From a virus: a stretch of DNA of 64,000 nucleotides. How positions within the stretch are numbered: the first letter of the stretch is position 1; each line of letters begins with the position of its first letter. This document shows, piece after piece, positions 15,502 to 24,333 of this stretch. The notes below the pieces were generated by a model. That model was not told where the DNA came from. It worked only from the letters and a program-made list of their open reading frames with translations, and did not search any database. Where the stretch lies: positions 1-64,000 of IMG/VR virus record IMGVR_UViG_3300029827_000001, one strand, 5' to 3'. A program made the translations under genes and the position numbers.

Positions 15502-16422
15502 CTACATAAGAAAGACTGGGGATTTAGCTTCTTCTTTCTTCACTTCCTCTTTATATGGGAGCCTCATCTTTGTAGGATCTTTCTTACAATAATCCATATA
15601 AAGGCAATATTTACATTGATCAGAAGTTGCACCAACCGGATCTGGCACCTTATTCTCAGAAATTGAAGATTGTAAAAGGAGTGAGTTATCAAGGAAGGAC
15701 TTTGCTAAAGTATTATCTAGCGGAAGGTCAAAAGGAAAAATACGCTTAAAATTTCTCGGAACATAAACAAGGGTTATCGTATGTATATCATAATTGTACT
15801 CATTATTAAGAATATATGCATAGATTAACCCCTGGTTATAATCCCTAACCACGTAAGTATTTTTGAACTTCCTATCATCAATTGTCTTAATTTCAATTAA
15901 AAATTCCTCCCTAAGACCATCAACTCTCCCTTTAACTTTATATTTCTCACTTATTACTGTTTTCTCGACTTCTTGAAAGTCATAAAGACTTCCAATAAAC
16001 TCATGAACTGAGTCTCCAACATGATTGATTAGTGATAAATAAGCAAATCTATATTGCTCATTTACATCTATAGAATATCTCTTTCTAACATAGTAACTCT
16101 TTCTAATACAGACAACCAGTTCATTAACCGAGATATATGGCCGGTCATAACTTTGTAATCTCTTAAATTCATCAACTAATCTTGCACGCATAAGGGATTC
16201 AAACTTTTGTAAATCAAAACCCTTAGAACTTGGTACCCCCTTTAACCGAGGCACATCTGAATGAATCTCAACTGAGCATTCTTCAATTAATTTCTTAGTT
16301 TTTTGTTCAATGATTTGTCTACTTCTAATCTCAGCATTCTCTCTCGAACTAACCTCATCTTCAAGAAAATTTTCTAAATAATCAAGCAGCTTAGAATATT
16401 CATGATCTAGATAATTAGGCAT
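15502..16422 (-). CDS. Cas4-like PD-(D/E)XK nuclease with Fe-S cysteines
   Basis: Family enzymes are exonucleases that trim DNA ends. Motifs visible: V-K-G-R-V-D-G-L near residue 160, then L-I-E-I-K-T near 172 (the D...ExK active site), and a Q-G-L-I-Y-A-Y motif near 193. One Cys lies before the nuclease core (V-V-C-I-R-K-S-Y-Y, near 103) and three near the C-terminus (C-K-Y-C-L-Y-M-D-Y-C, about 275-284), the 1+3 arrangement that holds a 4Fe-4S cluster in Cas4 and AddB. No CRISPR genes are near, so a role in recombination or genome-end processing is more likely. Confidence 0.75.
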   Translation of the reverse strand: MPNYLDHEYSKLLDYLENFLEDEVSSRENAEIRSRQIIEQKTKKLIEECSVEIHSDVPRLKGVPSSKGFDLQKFESLMRARLVDEFKRLQSYDRPYISVNELVVCIRKSYYVRKRYSIDVNEQYRFAYLSLINHVGDSVHEFIGSLYDFQEVEKTVISEKYKVKGRVDGLREEFLIEIKTIDDRKFKNTYVVRDYNQGLIYAYILNNEYNYDIHTITLVYVPRNFKRIFPFDLPLDNTLAKSFLDNSLLLQSSISENKVPDPVGATSDQCKYCLYMDYCKKDPTKMRLPYKEEVKKEEAKSPVFLM

Positions 16423-16972
16423 CTTCCTGAATTAGCATCGCCTGCTCAACCAAAGAATCTCTGAGAATTTTATACGCATCTTCAATAATTCTACCTTCCC
16501 ACTCGTTCATCTTCTTATACTCAACTGACTCAGAGATAGTCTTTGCAATAAGCAAATTATCAAGAGCTAGACGACTAGCTTTCTCTCGGATTTTCTCCTT
16601 CACTAAAGATTCAATATCAACCTTTTCAGCTTGCTCGATGACTTGCCTTAACTCAGTTTTAATATCCTGACGTCCTTTGCTAGATACAACCAAATTCTCA
16701 CAATTTTTTCTAGCAACTTTTGCACTCTCTCTAGCCATCTTGGCAAGCGCTTTCGAATTGACTGCCTCTTTGATAGGCTGAGGATTATGATCGACCAGTT
16801 TGTATAACTCAATTAACACTGAAAGTAACGCACCTTTAATCGAGGTATACTCATCAACTAGTCCCTCACAACAAACTTCTCGCAGTTTGGCAACTGGTTT
16901 ACCAAAGAGGACGTAGTCAATCGCATAAAAGTTCTCAAGTACCCTAATTTTTGACTCTTTACTTAGTCTCAT
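16415..16972 (-). CDS. helical protein, 185 aa
   Basis: Highly helical and charged with coiled-coil-like stretches (A-K-M-A-R-E-S-A-K-V-A-R-K and a long E/K-rich middle). ATG 16972 has TTTAGGAGG in front; the in-frame ATG at 16999 does not. Lies between the Cas4-like nuclease and the KH protein. Not recognised. Confidence 0.65.
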   Translation of the reverse strand: MRLSKESKIRVLENFYAIDYVLFGKPVAKLREVCCEGLVDEYTSIKGALLSVLIELYKLVDHNPQPIKEAVNSKALAKMARESAKVARKNCENLVVSSKGRQDIKTELRQVIEQAEKVDIESLVKEKIREKASRLALDNLLIAKTISESVEYKKMNEWEGRIIEDAYKILRDSLVEQAMLIQEDA

Positions 16973-16988
16973 AATTTTTCCTCCTAAA

Positions 16989-17312
16989 TTAACTCTCACA
17001 AACTGGTTCCTTTGTCCTCACGTTATGAGGTTCATCTTCAATCAACTCCAACGAAACTTTCCTTGTATCACTACAGAAATGTGTATTCTTAATAGCCAAA
17101 GAAATAGTTTTCAATGCATCTATAGTTCTCCCTTTTCTACCAATTATTTTGCCAAAATCTTCTTTCATTACTCTTATTTGAACTATAATAGACTTAGTAG
17201 AAGTTACAATACTAATCTCAACATCTTCTGGATTATCAACTAGTCTTTTTGCTGTTTGTAATATAAACTCCTCAAGCATATCTTTCATTTCTTGAATAGT
17301 ATTATTTTGCAT
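16989..17312 (-). CDS. KhpA-like KH-domain RNA-binding protein
   Basis: Matches the bacterial KhpA (YlqC, UPF0109) pattern: L-V-D-N-P-E-D-V-E-I near residue 20-30, then I-V-Q-I-R-V, and the KH signature D-F-G-K-I-I-G-R-K-G-R-T-I-D-A-L-K-T near 53-70. The G-x-x-G loop (G-R-K-G) that grips RNA is intact. Host KhpA is about 75-85 aa and works with KhpB as an RNA chaperone affecting many mRNAs and small RNAs; this copy has about 15 extra residues at each end. Rare in phages as far as I know. It could bind phage or host RNA, including the structured leaders in this window (inference). Confidence 0.85.
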   Translation of the reverse strand: MQNNTIQEMKDMLEEFILQTAKRLVDNPEDVEISIVTSTKSIIVQIRVMKEDFGKIIGRKGRTIDALKTISLAIKNTHFCSDTRKVSLELIEDEPHNVRTKEPVCES

Positions 17313-17403
17313 TTAACTGCTCCCTCCCAGCATTAGAACGCAAAGGAACTATCAATTTAATTTTATTTTTGTTCTCGACTTCAGATGGCATTGGTCATTT
17401 CAA

Positions 17404-18657
17404 CTAGAAGACTTTTGGATTATATGTCTCAACTATATCCTTTTGAATTGCCTCTTTGACAGCAGTATCAAATGCCTGCTTAAAATCTCCATTCTCGCTA
17501 TACAACTGGGGAGCATCCTTTGTCCTAAATTTCTTGTCCGGTAGAGAAATAAGATAATTCCATGCGCCAGAATTTAGTCTCTTTGTCTCCTTCAAAAATT
17601 CGTAGTTGGTCCAAAAATTACTGAACCCCCTTACGAAATCACCTACAAGTTGAATTTCAACATTAGGTGGAAAGAGTTTATTTTTTACACATTTTGCACT
17701 TGCCTTTATCCCCTCAAATCCATAAGTTTCTGGTTTTAACACCTCCCTTACTTTCATTTCTAATAACTGAAATGCGTTAAACTTAAGAACATTCCCACCA
17801 GGCATATCTTTGTGAGAACTCATAAATTTCAAATCTCTTGGAGTCTGGTAGGGACCCATAGAAATAACATCTCTAAGTTGATTTACTGCAACCAGACAAA
17901 TATTATAACTGCCAATCTTCGATACATACTTAGGAATAAGAATAGAAAATAAACGAGCTTTATAACCAATAACAGAATTTGGATCTTCTGCTTCTCTCTC
18001 TTTTATACTAAGAGTATTGGCAATTGAATCCCATACAACAAACGAAGGAACACTAACAATTTTTTTCTGAAGTTTAAAAATACATAATCCTTCTATAAAT
18101 CTAAAAACTTTCTCAACCGTTATATCTACATAAGGTTTAATCATTGGGTACCTAACTCCAAGATTTGCTAACCTCACTGTTGTAGTTGCCTCTTCAGAAT
18201 CAAGATACGATGCTAGTAACTTTCCTCTATAAATTTTCTGAGCATTGCCCTGTGCCTGCATAGCAAGCATTGACTTCCCGCTTCCGGGTTGACCAACAAT
18301 AATATTTAATGAACCAACAGCAAAACCTCCACCTAAGATTGCATCAAGAATATCAAGTCCCGTTGGAATAACTTGTTTTGTTCCTCGATCTTCAGTAATC
18401 TCAACTTTCTGCTCAAGAAAGGTATTAAACTCCTTATAAAGTGTTACTGCTTCTTCTTCAATTGAACCTATAGCTGGTTCTTCTGTAGTAGGTACTGTAG
18501 ATACAACTGGCGGTTCAGGTGGAGTAGAAGGTATATCGGGGGCAACTTCACCATCAATTTTCACACTATCCATAACTTCTTTAAGATTAATCTGTTCAAC
18601 TTCTGGTTGTCTCTCAGAATTCTTATCTTCGATAGCATCACTTTTTTCTTCTTCCAT
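17404..18657 (-). CDS. RecA/UvsX-like recombinase
   Basis: ATP-dependent strand-exchange protein. After an acidic, Pro-rich, probably disordered N-terminal region of about 90 residues come T-G-L-D-I-L-D-A-I-L-G-G-G-F (100-111), Walker A G-Q-P-G-S-G-K-S (122-129), a Y-L-D-S-E-E strand near 146, the Walker B-like V-V-W-D-S near 205 and L-V-A-V-N-Q-L-R near 250, equivalent to the RecA loop 1 region. The motifs are those of RecA/UvsX and archaeal RadA core domains. Needed for recombination-dependent replication in T4-type phages. The long acidic head is unusual and could bind mediator or ssDNA-binding proteins. Confidence 0.8.
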   Translation of the reverse strand: MEEEKSDAIEDKNSERQPEVEQINLKEVMDSVKIDGEVAPDIPSTPPEPPVVSTVPTTEEPAIGSIEEEAVTLYKEFNTFLEQKVEITEDRGTKQVIPTGLDILDAILGGGFAVGSLNIIVGQPGSGKSMLAMQAQGNAQKIYRGKLLASYLDSEEATTTVRLANLGVRYPMIKPYVDITVEKVFRFIEGLCIFKLQKKIVSVPSFVVWDSIANTLSIKEREAEDPNSVIGYKARLFSILIPKYVSKIGSYNICLVAVNQLRDVISMGPYQTPRDLKFMSSHKDMPGGNVLKFNAFQLLEMKVREVLKPETYGFEGIKASAKCVKNKLFPPNVEIQLVGDFVRGFSNFWTNYEFLKETKRLNSGAWNYLISLPDKKFRTKDAPQLYSENGDFKQAFDTAVKEAIQKDIVETYNPKVF

Positions 18658-18680
18658 CTATCCCTCCGACTTTTAATTTA

Positions 18681-19061
18681 TTACTGATCCGAAGAAATTC
18701 TGTCCTTCTCTCTTTGAGCTTTCTCGACTCTTTCAGCAAGTCGAGATATATCTAACAGACCTTCAAGGTCATCAATAGGTCCAGATATTCTTCTTCTTAT
18801 ATCCATCTCATCCTTTAAGCTCCTAGAAATTTCTTTCCTTATATCAAGCAAACTGTTGAAAAATGCAGTCGCTGTTTTGACTTTCTCTTCAAAAAGGTAC
18901 CTATATCGACTATCAATTTTGTCTGGAAAAATCTTAGCTACTTCATCCTTTATACCTTCAATACTACTTAACATTTCTTTCAAAGCTTCACGATTCTCAC
19001 GATACTCCTCTAGGAGTTCAGCGATCAACGGATCAGCGTTTGGTGAACCACGTTCTGCCAT
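18681..19061 (-). CDS. coiled-coil protein, 126 aa
   Basis: Nearly all helical and charged, with likely coiled coil over residues 15-120 and no Cys. GGAGG site before ATG 19061. It sits just before the RecA-like gene, the place where mediator proteins such as UvsY could be expected, and the size fits (UvsY is 137 aa). The sequence itself gives no identification. Confidence 0.55.
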   Translation of the reverse strand: MAERGSPNADPLIAELLEEYRENREALKEMLSSIEGIKDEVAKIFPDKIDSRYRYLFEEKVKTATAFFNSLLDIRKEISRSLKDEMDIRRRISGPIDDLEGLLDISRLAERVEKAQREKDRISSDQ

Positions 19062-19207
19062 ACTTCAGGCCTCCAAGCATAGAAGATTTTCCTAGTCTCA
19101 TAAGATATAAGACCATTACATTTTTCACTACAAATATTTAGTAGAAGACAGTTAATACATGGACTAGGATTCTCCCTCTGAAATTCTTCTAGTCTCTTTT
19201 TGCACAA
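19025..19207 (-). CDS. Cys-motif protein (P-C-x2-C family), about 60 aa
   Basis: Carries S-P-C-I-N-C-L-L-L-N-I-C-S-E-K-C, the same P-C-x2-C-x5-C-x3-C block seen in proteins at 29996, 35431, 35784 and 36093. TTG 19207 follows AAGGAAATT; ATG 19222 is an alternative with a poorer site. It overlaps both neighbours by about 40 bases, which is unusual but fits the dense packing. Probably a metal-binding domain. Confidence 0.55.
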   Translation of the reverse strand: MCKKRLEEFQRENPSPCINCLLLNICSEKCNGLISYETRKIFYAWRPEVWQNVVHQTLIR

Positions 19208-19349
19208 AATTTCCTTTTTCATCTACTAACTCGCAAGTAAATTGGTGGTCTCTAGTTATAGTTCCTCGGCAAAAGAAATCCTTACTTTTTTTATCAGCAA
19301 ATGGACAAATATCAGAATATAAACAAATTTCATCTGGACCCAGCTTCAT
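19164..19349 (-). CDS. small Cys-containing protein, 61 aa
   Basis: Four Cys in the pattern C-x5-C-x11-C-x11-C, enough for one metal site. ATG 19349 sits three bases after the stop of the ribonucleotide reductase gene and probably uses its GGAGCT as ribosome site. Not recognised; may be an accessory of the reductase by position, with no direct evidence. Confidence 0.55.
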   Translation of the reverse strand: MKLGPDEICLYSDICPFADKKSKDFFCRGTITRDHQFTCELVDEKGNFVQKETRRISEGES

Positions 19350-19351
19350 TA

Positions 19352-21097
19352 CTAAGCTCCGCAACTATTATCAGAAAGTGGGCACACTATATCCGACTCG
19401 CTCAAAGAATGGTCTGTCTTTTTCCCATTATCTTTCAAGTACTTAAGCACAGTGTCTCTATCCATTTTATTGTAAATCTGACCATACCTTACTCCATCAA
19501 CATAAACTGTTACTCCCTTCAACTCCTTTATATACTCAAGCAACAAATCACTCAGTTGTTGAGGAGTAGTACCAGCAGGCATATTAATTGTCTTACTCAC
19601 AGCTCCATCAACATATCTCTGAACTGCTGCCTGTATATTAAAATGATCCTTAGGTTCAAGGTCAAAGGAGTCAACAAACCAATCAGGTATCTCTTCGCCA
19701 GATAAAAGAAATTGCTCATATATTGGGTGAACATATATTCTTTCACCAACACGGTCCTTTCTTATATAGGCTTTAGAAAATAAAGGTTCTATACCACTCG
19801 TAACATCAGCCAAAAGAGAAATTGTACCAGTTGGAGCAACTGCCATTCCCGTCACACAACGAGAACCATGATTCTTTATATCTAACCTCAAATCTCCAGG
19901 AAGTTTCCTAACAAATGAAGCATTAACATAATTACTTTTATCAAATTTTGGAAACGCCCCTTTTTCATCTGCAAGTTTTACAAAAGTTCTATATATTGTA
20001 TCCCGAATTGCTCGCATTACTTTCTCAGTTTCTTCTAAAGACTTTTGAGATCCATATCTGAGTTTCTTTGCAAATAAATACTCAGCTAAACCCATAACTC
20101 CTACCCCTATCCTCCTTGAGTTATGAGCTTTTATATCAATCTCTTTCAATGAGTACTTATTAACATCAATAACATTATCTAAAAAACGTACTGCTAACTC
20201 CACCACCCCTTCAAGTTTTTTCCAATTTGTATAGATATTCCCAGTGATAAAATTTGGCAGGACAAGTGAACCCAAATTACAGACGTCATAAGGGGCCAAA
20301 ACAGCTTCTCCACAAGGGTTTGTACCTGAAACCGGATCATAATAATAAGAGTTATTCTTTTTCAAACAATCCCAATTAAGTAACCCTGGTTCAGCACACT
20401 TAATCATATTTGTTATTATCTTATCCCAAATATCTCTAGCTTTCATAGATCCATAAGATCTTTGTTTAAACTTGAATGTCCAATCTTTATCCTGCTCAAC
20501 AGCATAAAGAAATTCTTCATCTATTACTACTGAAATATTAAAATGCGGAAGTTTGCCATGCTCTAGCTTTGCATCTATAAACTCACATACTTCTGGATGA
20601 CTTACTTCTACAGAGGCTAGTGCTGCTGCCCTCCTAGCTCCTCCGCTTTCAATTGTCTCAGCTAGACCATCTGCTGCTTTAATAAAACTAACCAGTCCAG
20701 ATGATCTTCCCCCTTTTCCCAAAATACTATCTCCTTTAGGTCTCAATAAAGAAAAGTTACACCCAACTCCTCCTCCATCAGCCCAAAGAATTAAAGCATC
20801 ATTCATAAACTTAGCAATCTCTTCAATTGAATCACCACAAGGCAAATGATAACAATTAAAAAGTGTCCCTCTTGGTCTACCACAATTCCTCAAAATCCTT
20901 CCAGCGGGGAGAAAATCCCGGTTATAAATCATTTCATAAAAAGAATCAAAATAAAAACTCTGATTCTTTCTTTCAACGCTTGAAATTAAGCGAGCAACCC
21001 GTTGACAACAACCATCCCATGTTTCCCCCTCCATAAAATATCTCGACTCCGCAACTTTTTGTGCATTAGGAGAGAGTGTAACTTTTGTCTTAGCCAT
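19352..21097 (-). CDS. nrdJ: class II (adenosylcobalamin-dependent) ribonucleotide reductase
   Basis: Reduces ribonucleotides to deoxyribonucleotides using vitamin B12 coenzyme, with no separate radical subunit. Seen: F-N-C-Y-H-L near residue 80 and G-V-G-C-N-F near 111 (substrate-site region), the N-P-C-G-E motif at 260-264 that carries the radical Cys and catalytic Glu, A-P-T-G-T-I-S near 430 and a C-terminal C-x6-C pair (Cys 572 and 579) that passes electrons from thioredoxin. Length 581 aa is compact for the family but every catalytic element is present. Supplies dNTPs for phage replication; needs a host that makes or imports B12. Confidence 0.9.
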   Translation of the reverse strand: MAKTKVTLSPNAQKVAESRYFMEGETWDGCCQRVARLISSVERKNQSFYFDSFYEMIYNRDFLPAGRILRNCGRPRGTLFNCYHLPCGDSIEEIAKFMNDALILWADGGGVGCNFSLLRPKGDSILGKGGRSSGLVSFIKAADGLAETIESGGARRAAALASVEVSHPEVCEFIDAKLEHGKLPHFNISVVIDEEFLYAVEQDKDWTFKFKQRSYGSMKARDIWDKIITNMIKCAEPGLLNWDCLKKNNSYYYDPVSGTNPCGEAVLAPYDVCNLGSLVLPNFITGNIYTNWKKLEGVVELAVRFLDNVIDVNKYSLKEIDIKAHNSRRIGVGVMGLAEYLFAKKLRYGSQKSLEETEKVMRAIRDTIYRTFVKLADEKGAFPKFDKSNYVNASFVRKLPGDLRLDIKNHGSRCVTGMAVAPTGTISLLADVTSGIEPLFSKAYIRKDRVGERIYVHPIYEQFLLSGEEIPDWFVDSFDLEPKDHFNIQAAVQRYVDGAVSKTINMPAGTTPQQLSDLLLEYIKELKGVTVYVDGVRYGQIYNKMDRDTVLKYLKDNGKKTDHSLSESDIVCPLSDNSCGA

Positions 21098-21098
21098 C

Positions 21099-21500
21099 TT
21101 ATTTACCCTCCTTACCCTTAAATAATAAATACGACTCTCCTTTTGTATCTTTAAAAACCGATAAAAAATGATATAGTCCTTTCACCTTCCTCCCCTTGAA
21201 ATCTACTACTATATGCCTCTTAGGTTCGTACTTAAGAATTATACAACTCCCATCATCCCACTTCTTTAAAACCCCAGCACCATAACCGGATTCAATAGTT
21301 CCAGTAAAAAGAGCTTCTTCTTCAGTGTGGTCTGTAGTTCGAGTCACCATTACCCTAGTACCCTCTTTAGTTGGGATTTCCTTTCTGGAAGCAAAAGACA
21401 TCCACATCTTGCTCCTTGGCATTCTAAAACGAACGTCATAATGGAGACCAGCTCTCTTTGCCTTATGTTCCATAATTACAAATCGGCTACTTATGTTCAT
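21099..21500 (-). CDS. stand-alone LigD-type 3'-phosphoesterase domain
   Basis: The family removes 3' ribonucleotides and 3' phosphates to leave clean 3'-OH ends; in bacteria it is usually fused to the NHEJ ligase LigD. Here the domain stands alone at 133 aa. Visible: E-H-K-A-K-R-A-G-L-H-Y-D-V-R-F (His12, His20, Asp22), T-T-D-H (His58), and G-Y-G-A-G-V-L-K-K-W-D-D-G (73-84), matching the manganese ligands and signature of the family. No Ku or ligase is in the window. It lies between RuvC-like and reductase genes, so end repair during phage recombination or replication is the likely job. Confidence 0.85.
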   Translation of the reverse strand: MNISSRFVIMEHKAKRAGLHYDVRFRMPRSKMWMSFASRKEIPTKEGTRVMVTRTTDHTEEEALFTGTIESGYGAGVLKKWDDGSCIILKYEPKRHIVVDFKGRKVKGLYHFLSVFKDTKGESYLLFKGKEGK

Positions 21501-21972
21501 CTTTAAATTCCTCCAAAGCTAAACGAGCGAGACAGTAAGCATCACACAAATTATCATCTTCAAATGTTTCTCCCCATCTTTTATAACACTGTAAAAGCAT
21601 CAAGTTTTTCTTTGCATTTCCATTTTTCGTAACAAACTTTTTCAGAGTTTTTGGTGGGATAATATTTAACTGAATATTATTTTGGAAAAAACTAACTCGG
21701 ATTAGGAAATGAAGTCCAGCAAGTTCAAACAGACGACTGGACTTTGAGAAATAGGCAAGATCTTCAATATATACCTTCTCTAATCTAGGTACTCCCTTTA
21801 TAAATGAAATCCCTTTTAGAATATCTATTAACCTTTGCTCAATAGAAATATCTGAAGTTGTAGAAATCAGTTTTTTCTCAGCTATCTCCCCATTTTCATC
21901 AATTACAACCACTCCAGTTCCAACTAAACTCGGGTCAATGCCAACGAAGTATTTCCCTCCTACTTTACTCAT
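21487..21972 (-). CDS. RuvC-like Holliday-junction resolvase
   Basis: RNase H-fold nuclease predicted to cut four-way DNA junctions. F-V-G-I-D-P-S-L-V-G-T-G (Asp near residue 11), Y-I-E-D-L near 68 and the C-terminal D-D-N-L-C-D-A-Y-C-L-A (Asp near 140-144) supply the four acidic residues of the active site. Length 161 aa is normal for RuvC (about 173). ATG 21972 follows AAGGAGATTTTTCTA; the upstream reading from 21999 begins inside the previous gene. Would resolve recombination intermediates before packaging. Confidence 0.85.
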   Translation of the reverse strand: MSKVGGKYFVGIDPSLVGTGVVVIDENGEIAEKKLISTTSDISIEQRLIDILKGISFIKGVPRLEKVYIEDLAYFSKSSRLFELAGLHFLIRVSFFQNNIQLNIIPPKTLKKFVTKNGNAKKNLMLLQCYKRWGETFEDDNLCDAYCLARLALEEFKDEHK

Positions 21973-21985
21973 TAGAAAAATCTCC

Positions 21986-22708
21986 TTAACCGTGATCAAT
22001 AATTACATTAGGTAGGGCTCCAGCAGTCATCTTTTCAATAATATCTCTTTTCTTTTCCTTACCTTCATCCCCAATTTCAGAACTCAAAGGTATCTCACCA
22101 AATGGTGTCCTGAGAGTGCCATCTCCATATCTCTTCCTAATTCTTCCAATAACAATCATAGTATCAGCAAGAGCCATCTCACAGAACATTACCTGAAACT
22201 CATTCTTTATCCTTCTAAAGTCAGGGGGATGAATACGTTCATATTCAACAGTTACCGTCGAACCAGAGCTTTGAAGAACGGGAGATATTCTTAATTTATT
22301 TGGATGGATAAACTCATGAGTATAATCCCAACTAGAAAACATTTTTACTTGCATTGATACTTCAACAGCTAATGCCCATTCCTTTAACTCCCCATGAGAT
22401 AAAGGACCCAAAGGTGGATGACCATGTAGTATATAATTTCCTTGATCAAAATATACATCAACGACATTTAAGATTTCCAACCCTTCTGGATCATATATAT
22501 AAAACTCATTACTACGACCAGGAACTTTATTCTTTTCTATAGTTAAATTAAGACCAATCCTCTCCATATCAGGAAAGTAATGAGAGTATTCTCGAAGTGT
22601 ATAATTCTTAACATACTCCAAAATCTGATCATCTGTTAACTCTAGAAAATTGAATGGAAAGGCAAGATTATCTTTTATGTATTTTAATACCCTACTCGGA
22701 TTTAACAT
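21986..22708 (-). CDS. phage structural protein, possible neck or tail-completion type, 240 aa
   Basis: The start T-L-R-E-Y-S-H-Y-F-P and the end motif G-R-I-R-K-R-Y-G-D-G-T-L-R-T-P-F-G-E-I-P are a pattern I associate with conserved structural proteins of large myoviruses, although I cannot name the exact T4 counterpart. ATG 22708 has a GGAGGCGACA site and overlaps the FEN gene. A virion gene amid replication genes is notable. Confidence 0.55.
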   Translation of the reverse strand: MLNPSRVLKYIKDNLAFPFNFLELTDDQILEYVKNYTLREYSHYFPDMERIGLNLTIEKNKVPGRSNEFYIYDPEGLEILNVVDVYFDQGNYILHGHPPLGPLSHGELKEWALAVEVSMQVKMFSSWDYTHEFIHPNKLRISPVLQSSGSTVTVEYERIHPPDFRRIKNEFQVMFCEMALADTMIVIGRIRKRYGDGTLRTPFGEIPLSSEIGDEGKEKKRDIIEKMTAGALPNVIIDHG

Positions 22709-23846
22709 TGTCGCCTCCATTAAAATAAATAGTTTCTAAAATATCTCTATCAATAAAAACTCTATTCATTTCTAGAGCTTTCTTCATACTTTCCAATCTA
22801 GCTTGCCTTCTATCAGATAGGATACTCAGAATATGCTCTCTCTTATCAACCATCTCTGTAGATGAAGGATCATCTAACTCTCTTGTTAATAACTCAAAGG
22901 AAACCAATTTCAAATTCTTAGATATTAAATTCCTCTCATTTTCTTCTTTAACTATTTGATTTATATATTTGTTCTTGAAATTTGAGTCACCAAATTGAAA
23001 AATTGGTTGAGAATTAAACACATCATCATAGAGTTTCTCTATTCCTCCTAATAAATCAACTAACTCTCCCAGAAAACTAGCAACTCTCTTCTGACCAATC
23101 CCTTGAACTCCATCAACATCATCTCCAGTATCTCCAACTATTGCCATAGCAAGAGGTAAGTACTCGTCTGGAAAATCATTACTGAATTTCAAGTATTCAT
23201 CCATTACTTTATTTTTCTTTATTATTTTCTTCTTTCTTCCAGACTTGCAAAACATATAAGAATTATCTCCAATACACTGATAAAGATCATGGTCATTTGA
23301 GTAAATAATATGAGCAACATTTGGATTAGTATCAACTAAAGAATTTCTTAGAAGATAATAAGGAATAAAATCAGTTTCAAGATTAGGTACTCTAATCACT
23401 TTAATATTCGGCATCAAATTACACGCACTACTAATCAAAAGAAAATTCTTCTGAACTATCTCTGTAAAAAGTTCTCTTTTTTCCCGTTCCAGACCATAAA
23501 GATCGTCTATTGCTCTTGAGATCTTATACTTCTTGCTAATATTAGTATGATAATAAGATCTTCCAGTTTCAAAAAATATATAAAAATTTATATCTATCTT
23601 TCTCTTGATAGCATATAACTTATGAAAAGATAAAAAAGAAAGAAGAGATTCAAAAACCGCAGTGTTTATATAATTAGACTTCAACGTAGTCTCAACCAAA
23701 TTAACAATCGCATGCTTCATATATAAAGACTGCATATTGTTCTTTAAGTCAAGATAAAGATTCAAAGTATCATAATCAGAATAAGACAAAACTTCATCCA
23801 AAATAGAGTATGTTGGATAATAACTAAGAATTGACGACGGATGCAT
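22692..23846 (-). CDS. FEN/RNase H-type 5'-3' nuclease
   Basis: Removes RNA primers and flaps during lagging-strand synthesis, as T4 Rnh or T5 D15 do. Seen: N-L-E-T-D-F-I-P near residue 180, Y-S-N-D-H-D-L-Y near 200 and the helix-three-turn-helix motif with acidic cluster V-G-D-T-G-D-D-V-D-G-V-Q-G-I-G-Q-K-R near 255-272. The N-terminal 70 residues are more divergent and the first conserved Asp is not obvious to me. ATG 23846 follows GGGAGATAATA. 384 aa is somewhat longer than T4 Rnh (305). Confidence 0.8.
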   Translation of the reverse strand: MHPSSILSYYPTYSILDEVLSYSDYDTLNLYLDLKNNMQSLYMKHAIVNLVETTLKSNYINTAVFESLLSFLSFHKLYAIKRKIDINFYIFFETGRSYYHTNISKKYKISRAIDDLYGLEREKRELFTEIVQKNFLLISSACNLMPNIKVIRVPNLETDFIPYYLLRNSLVDTNPNVAHIIYSNDHDLYQCIGDNSYMFCKSGRKKKIIKKNKVMDEYLKFSNDFPDEYLPLAMAIVGDTGDDVDGVQGIGQKRVASFLGELVDLLGGIEKLYDDVFNSQPIFQFGDSNFKNKYINQIVKEENERNLISKNLKLVSFELLTRELDDPSSTEMVDKREHILSILSDRRQARLESMKKALEMNRVFIDRDILETIYFNGGDNVKSE

Positions 23847-24333
23847 TATTATCTCCCAAAGAATGATATTTTTTTCCAACTTCTATAATTTTTTTATCAA
23901 TCTCATATATTTGTTCTCGAATTTGTCCCAATTCTCTTTCCTTTTTCTTTAATTCTTGTTCTTTAAAGTCTCTTCGTCTGACCAGGTCAACCAACTCAAG
24001 CGGCTGGTTAACCCTCTCATCATCCAGGTAGATTTCCCAATCAACCTTATCTCCAATAAATTTCTTTAAATACTTTATTCTTTTCATATTAGTTTTATGA
24101 GAATCATAGTGTACTTCCCAACCCGCCAGAAGGTTTCCATCCAGATCATAAACATTATACTCAATAAGAGCATACTCAGGTTGACTTTTATTCCAACTCT
24201 CAAGAGACTTTGGAAATTCCACAACAATATCATCTAAACTATCATACTCATATACATCAGTATAAGTACTCTTGCTCTGACAACACCCACACCAATATCC
24301 ATTATGACTTATCTCCTCAATCTTGAAATACAT
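23824..24333 (-). CDS. hypothetical protein with C-G-C-C and coiled-coil tail, 169 aa
   Basis: Starts with a C-G-C-C cluster at residues 15-18, a beta-rich middle (L-L-A-G-W-E-V-H-Y) and a 50-residue coiled-coil C-terminus. Overlaps FEN by 23 bases and abuts the clamp gene, so it probably belongs to the replication module. Not recognised. Confidence 0.6.
   Translation of the reverse strand: MYFKIEEISHNGYWCGCCQSKSTYTDVYEYDSLDDIVVEFPKSLESWNKSQPEYALIEYNVYDLDGNLLAGWEVHYDSHKTNMKRIKYLKKFIGDKVDWEIYLDDERVNQPLELVDLVRRRDFKEQELKKKERELGQIREQIYEIDKKIIEVGKKYHSLGDNNASVVNS

Noticed and set aside
15502-16422. CRISPR system suggested by the Cas4-like gene
   Set aside because: No repeat-spacer array and no other cas gene anywhere in the window.
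21098-21100. Cobalamin riboswitch expected at the class II reductase
   Set aside because: The genes are packed without a leader, so there is no room for the large B12 aptamer.
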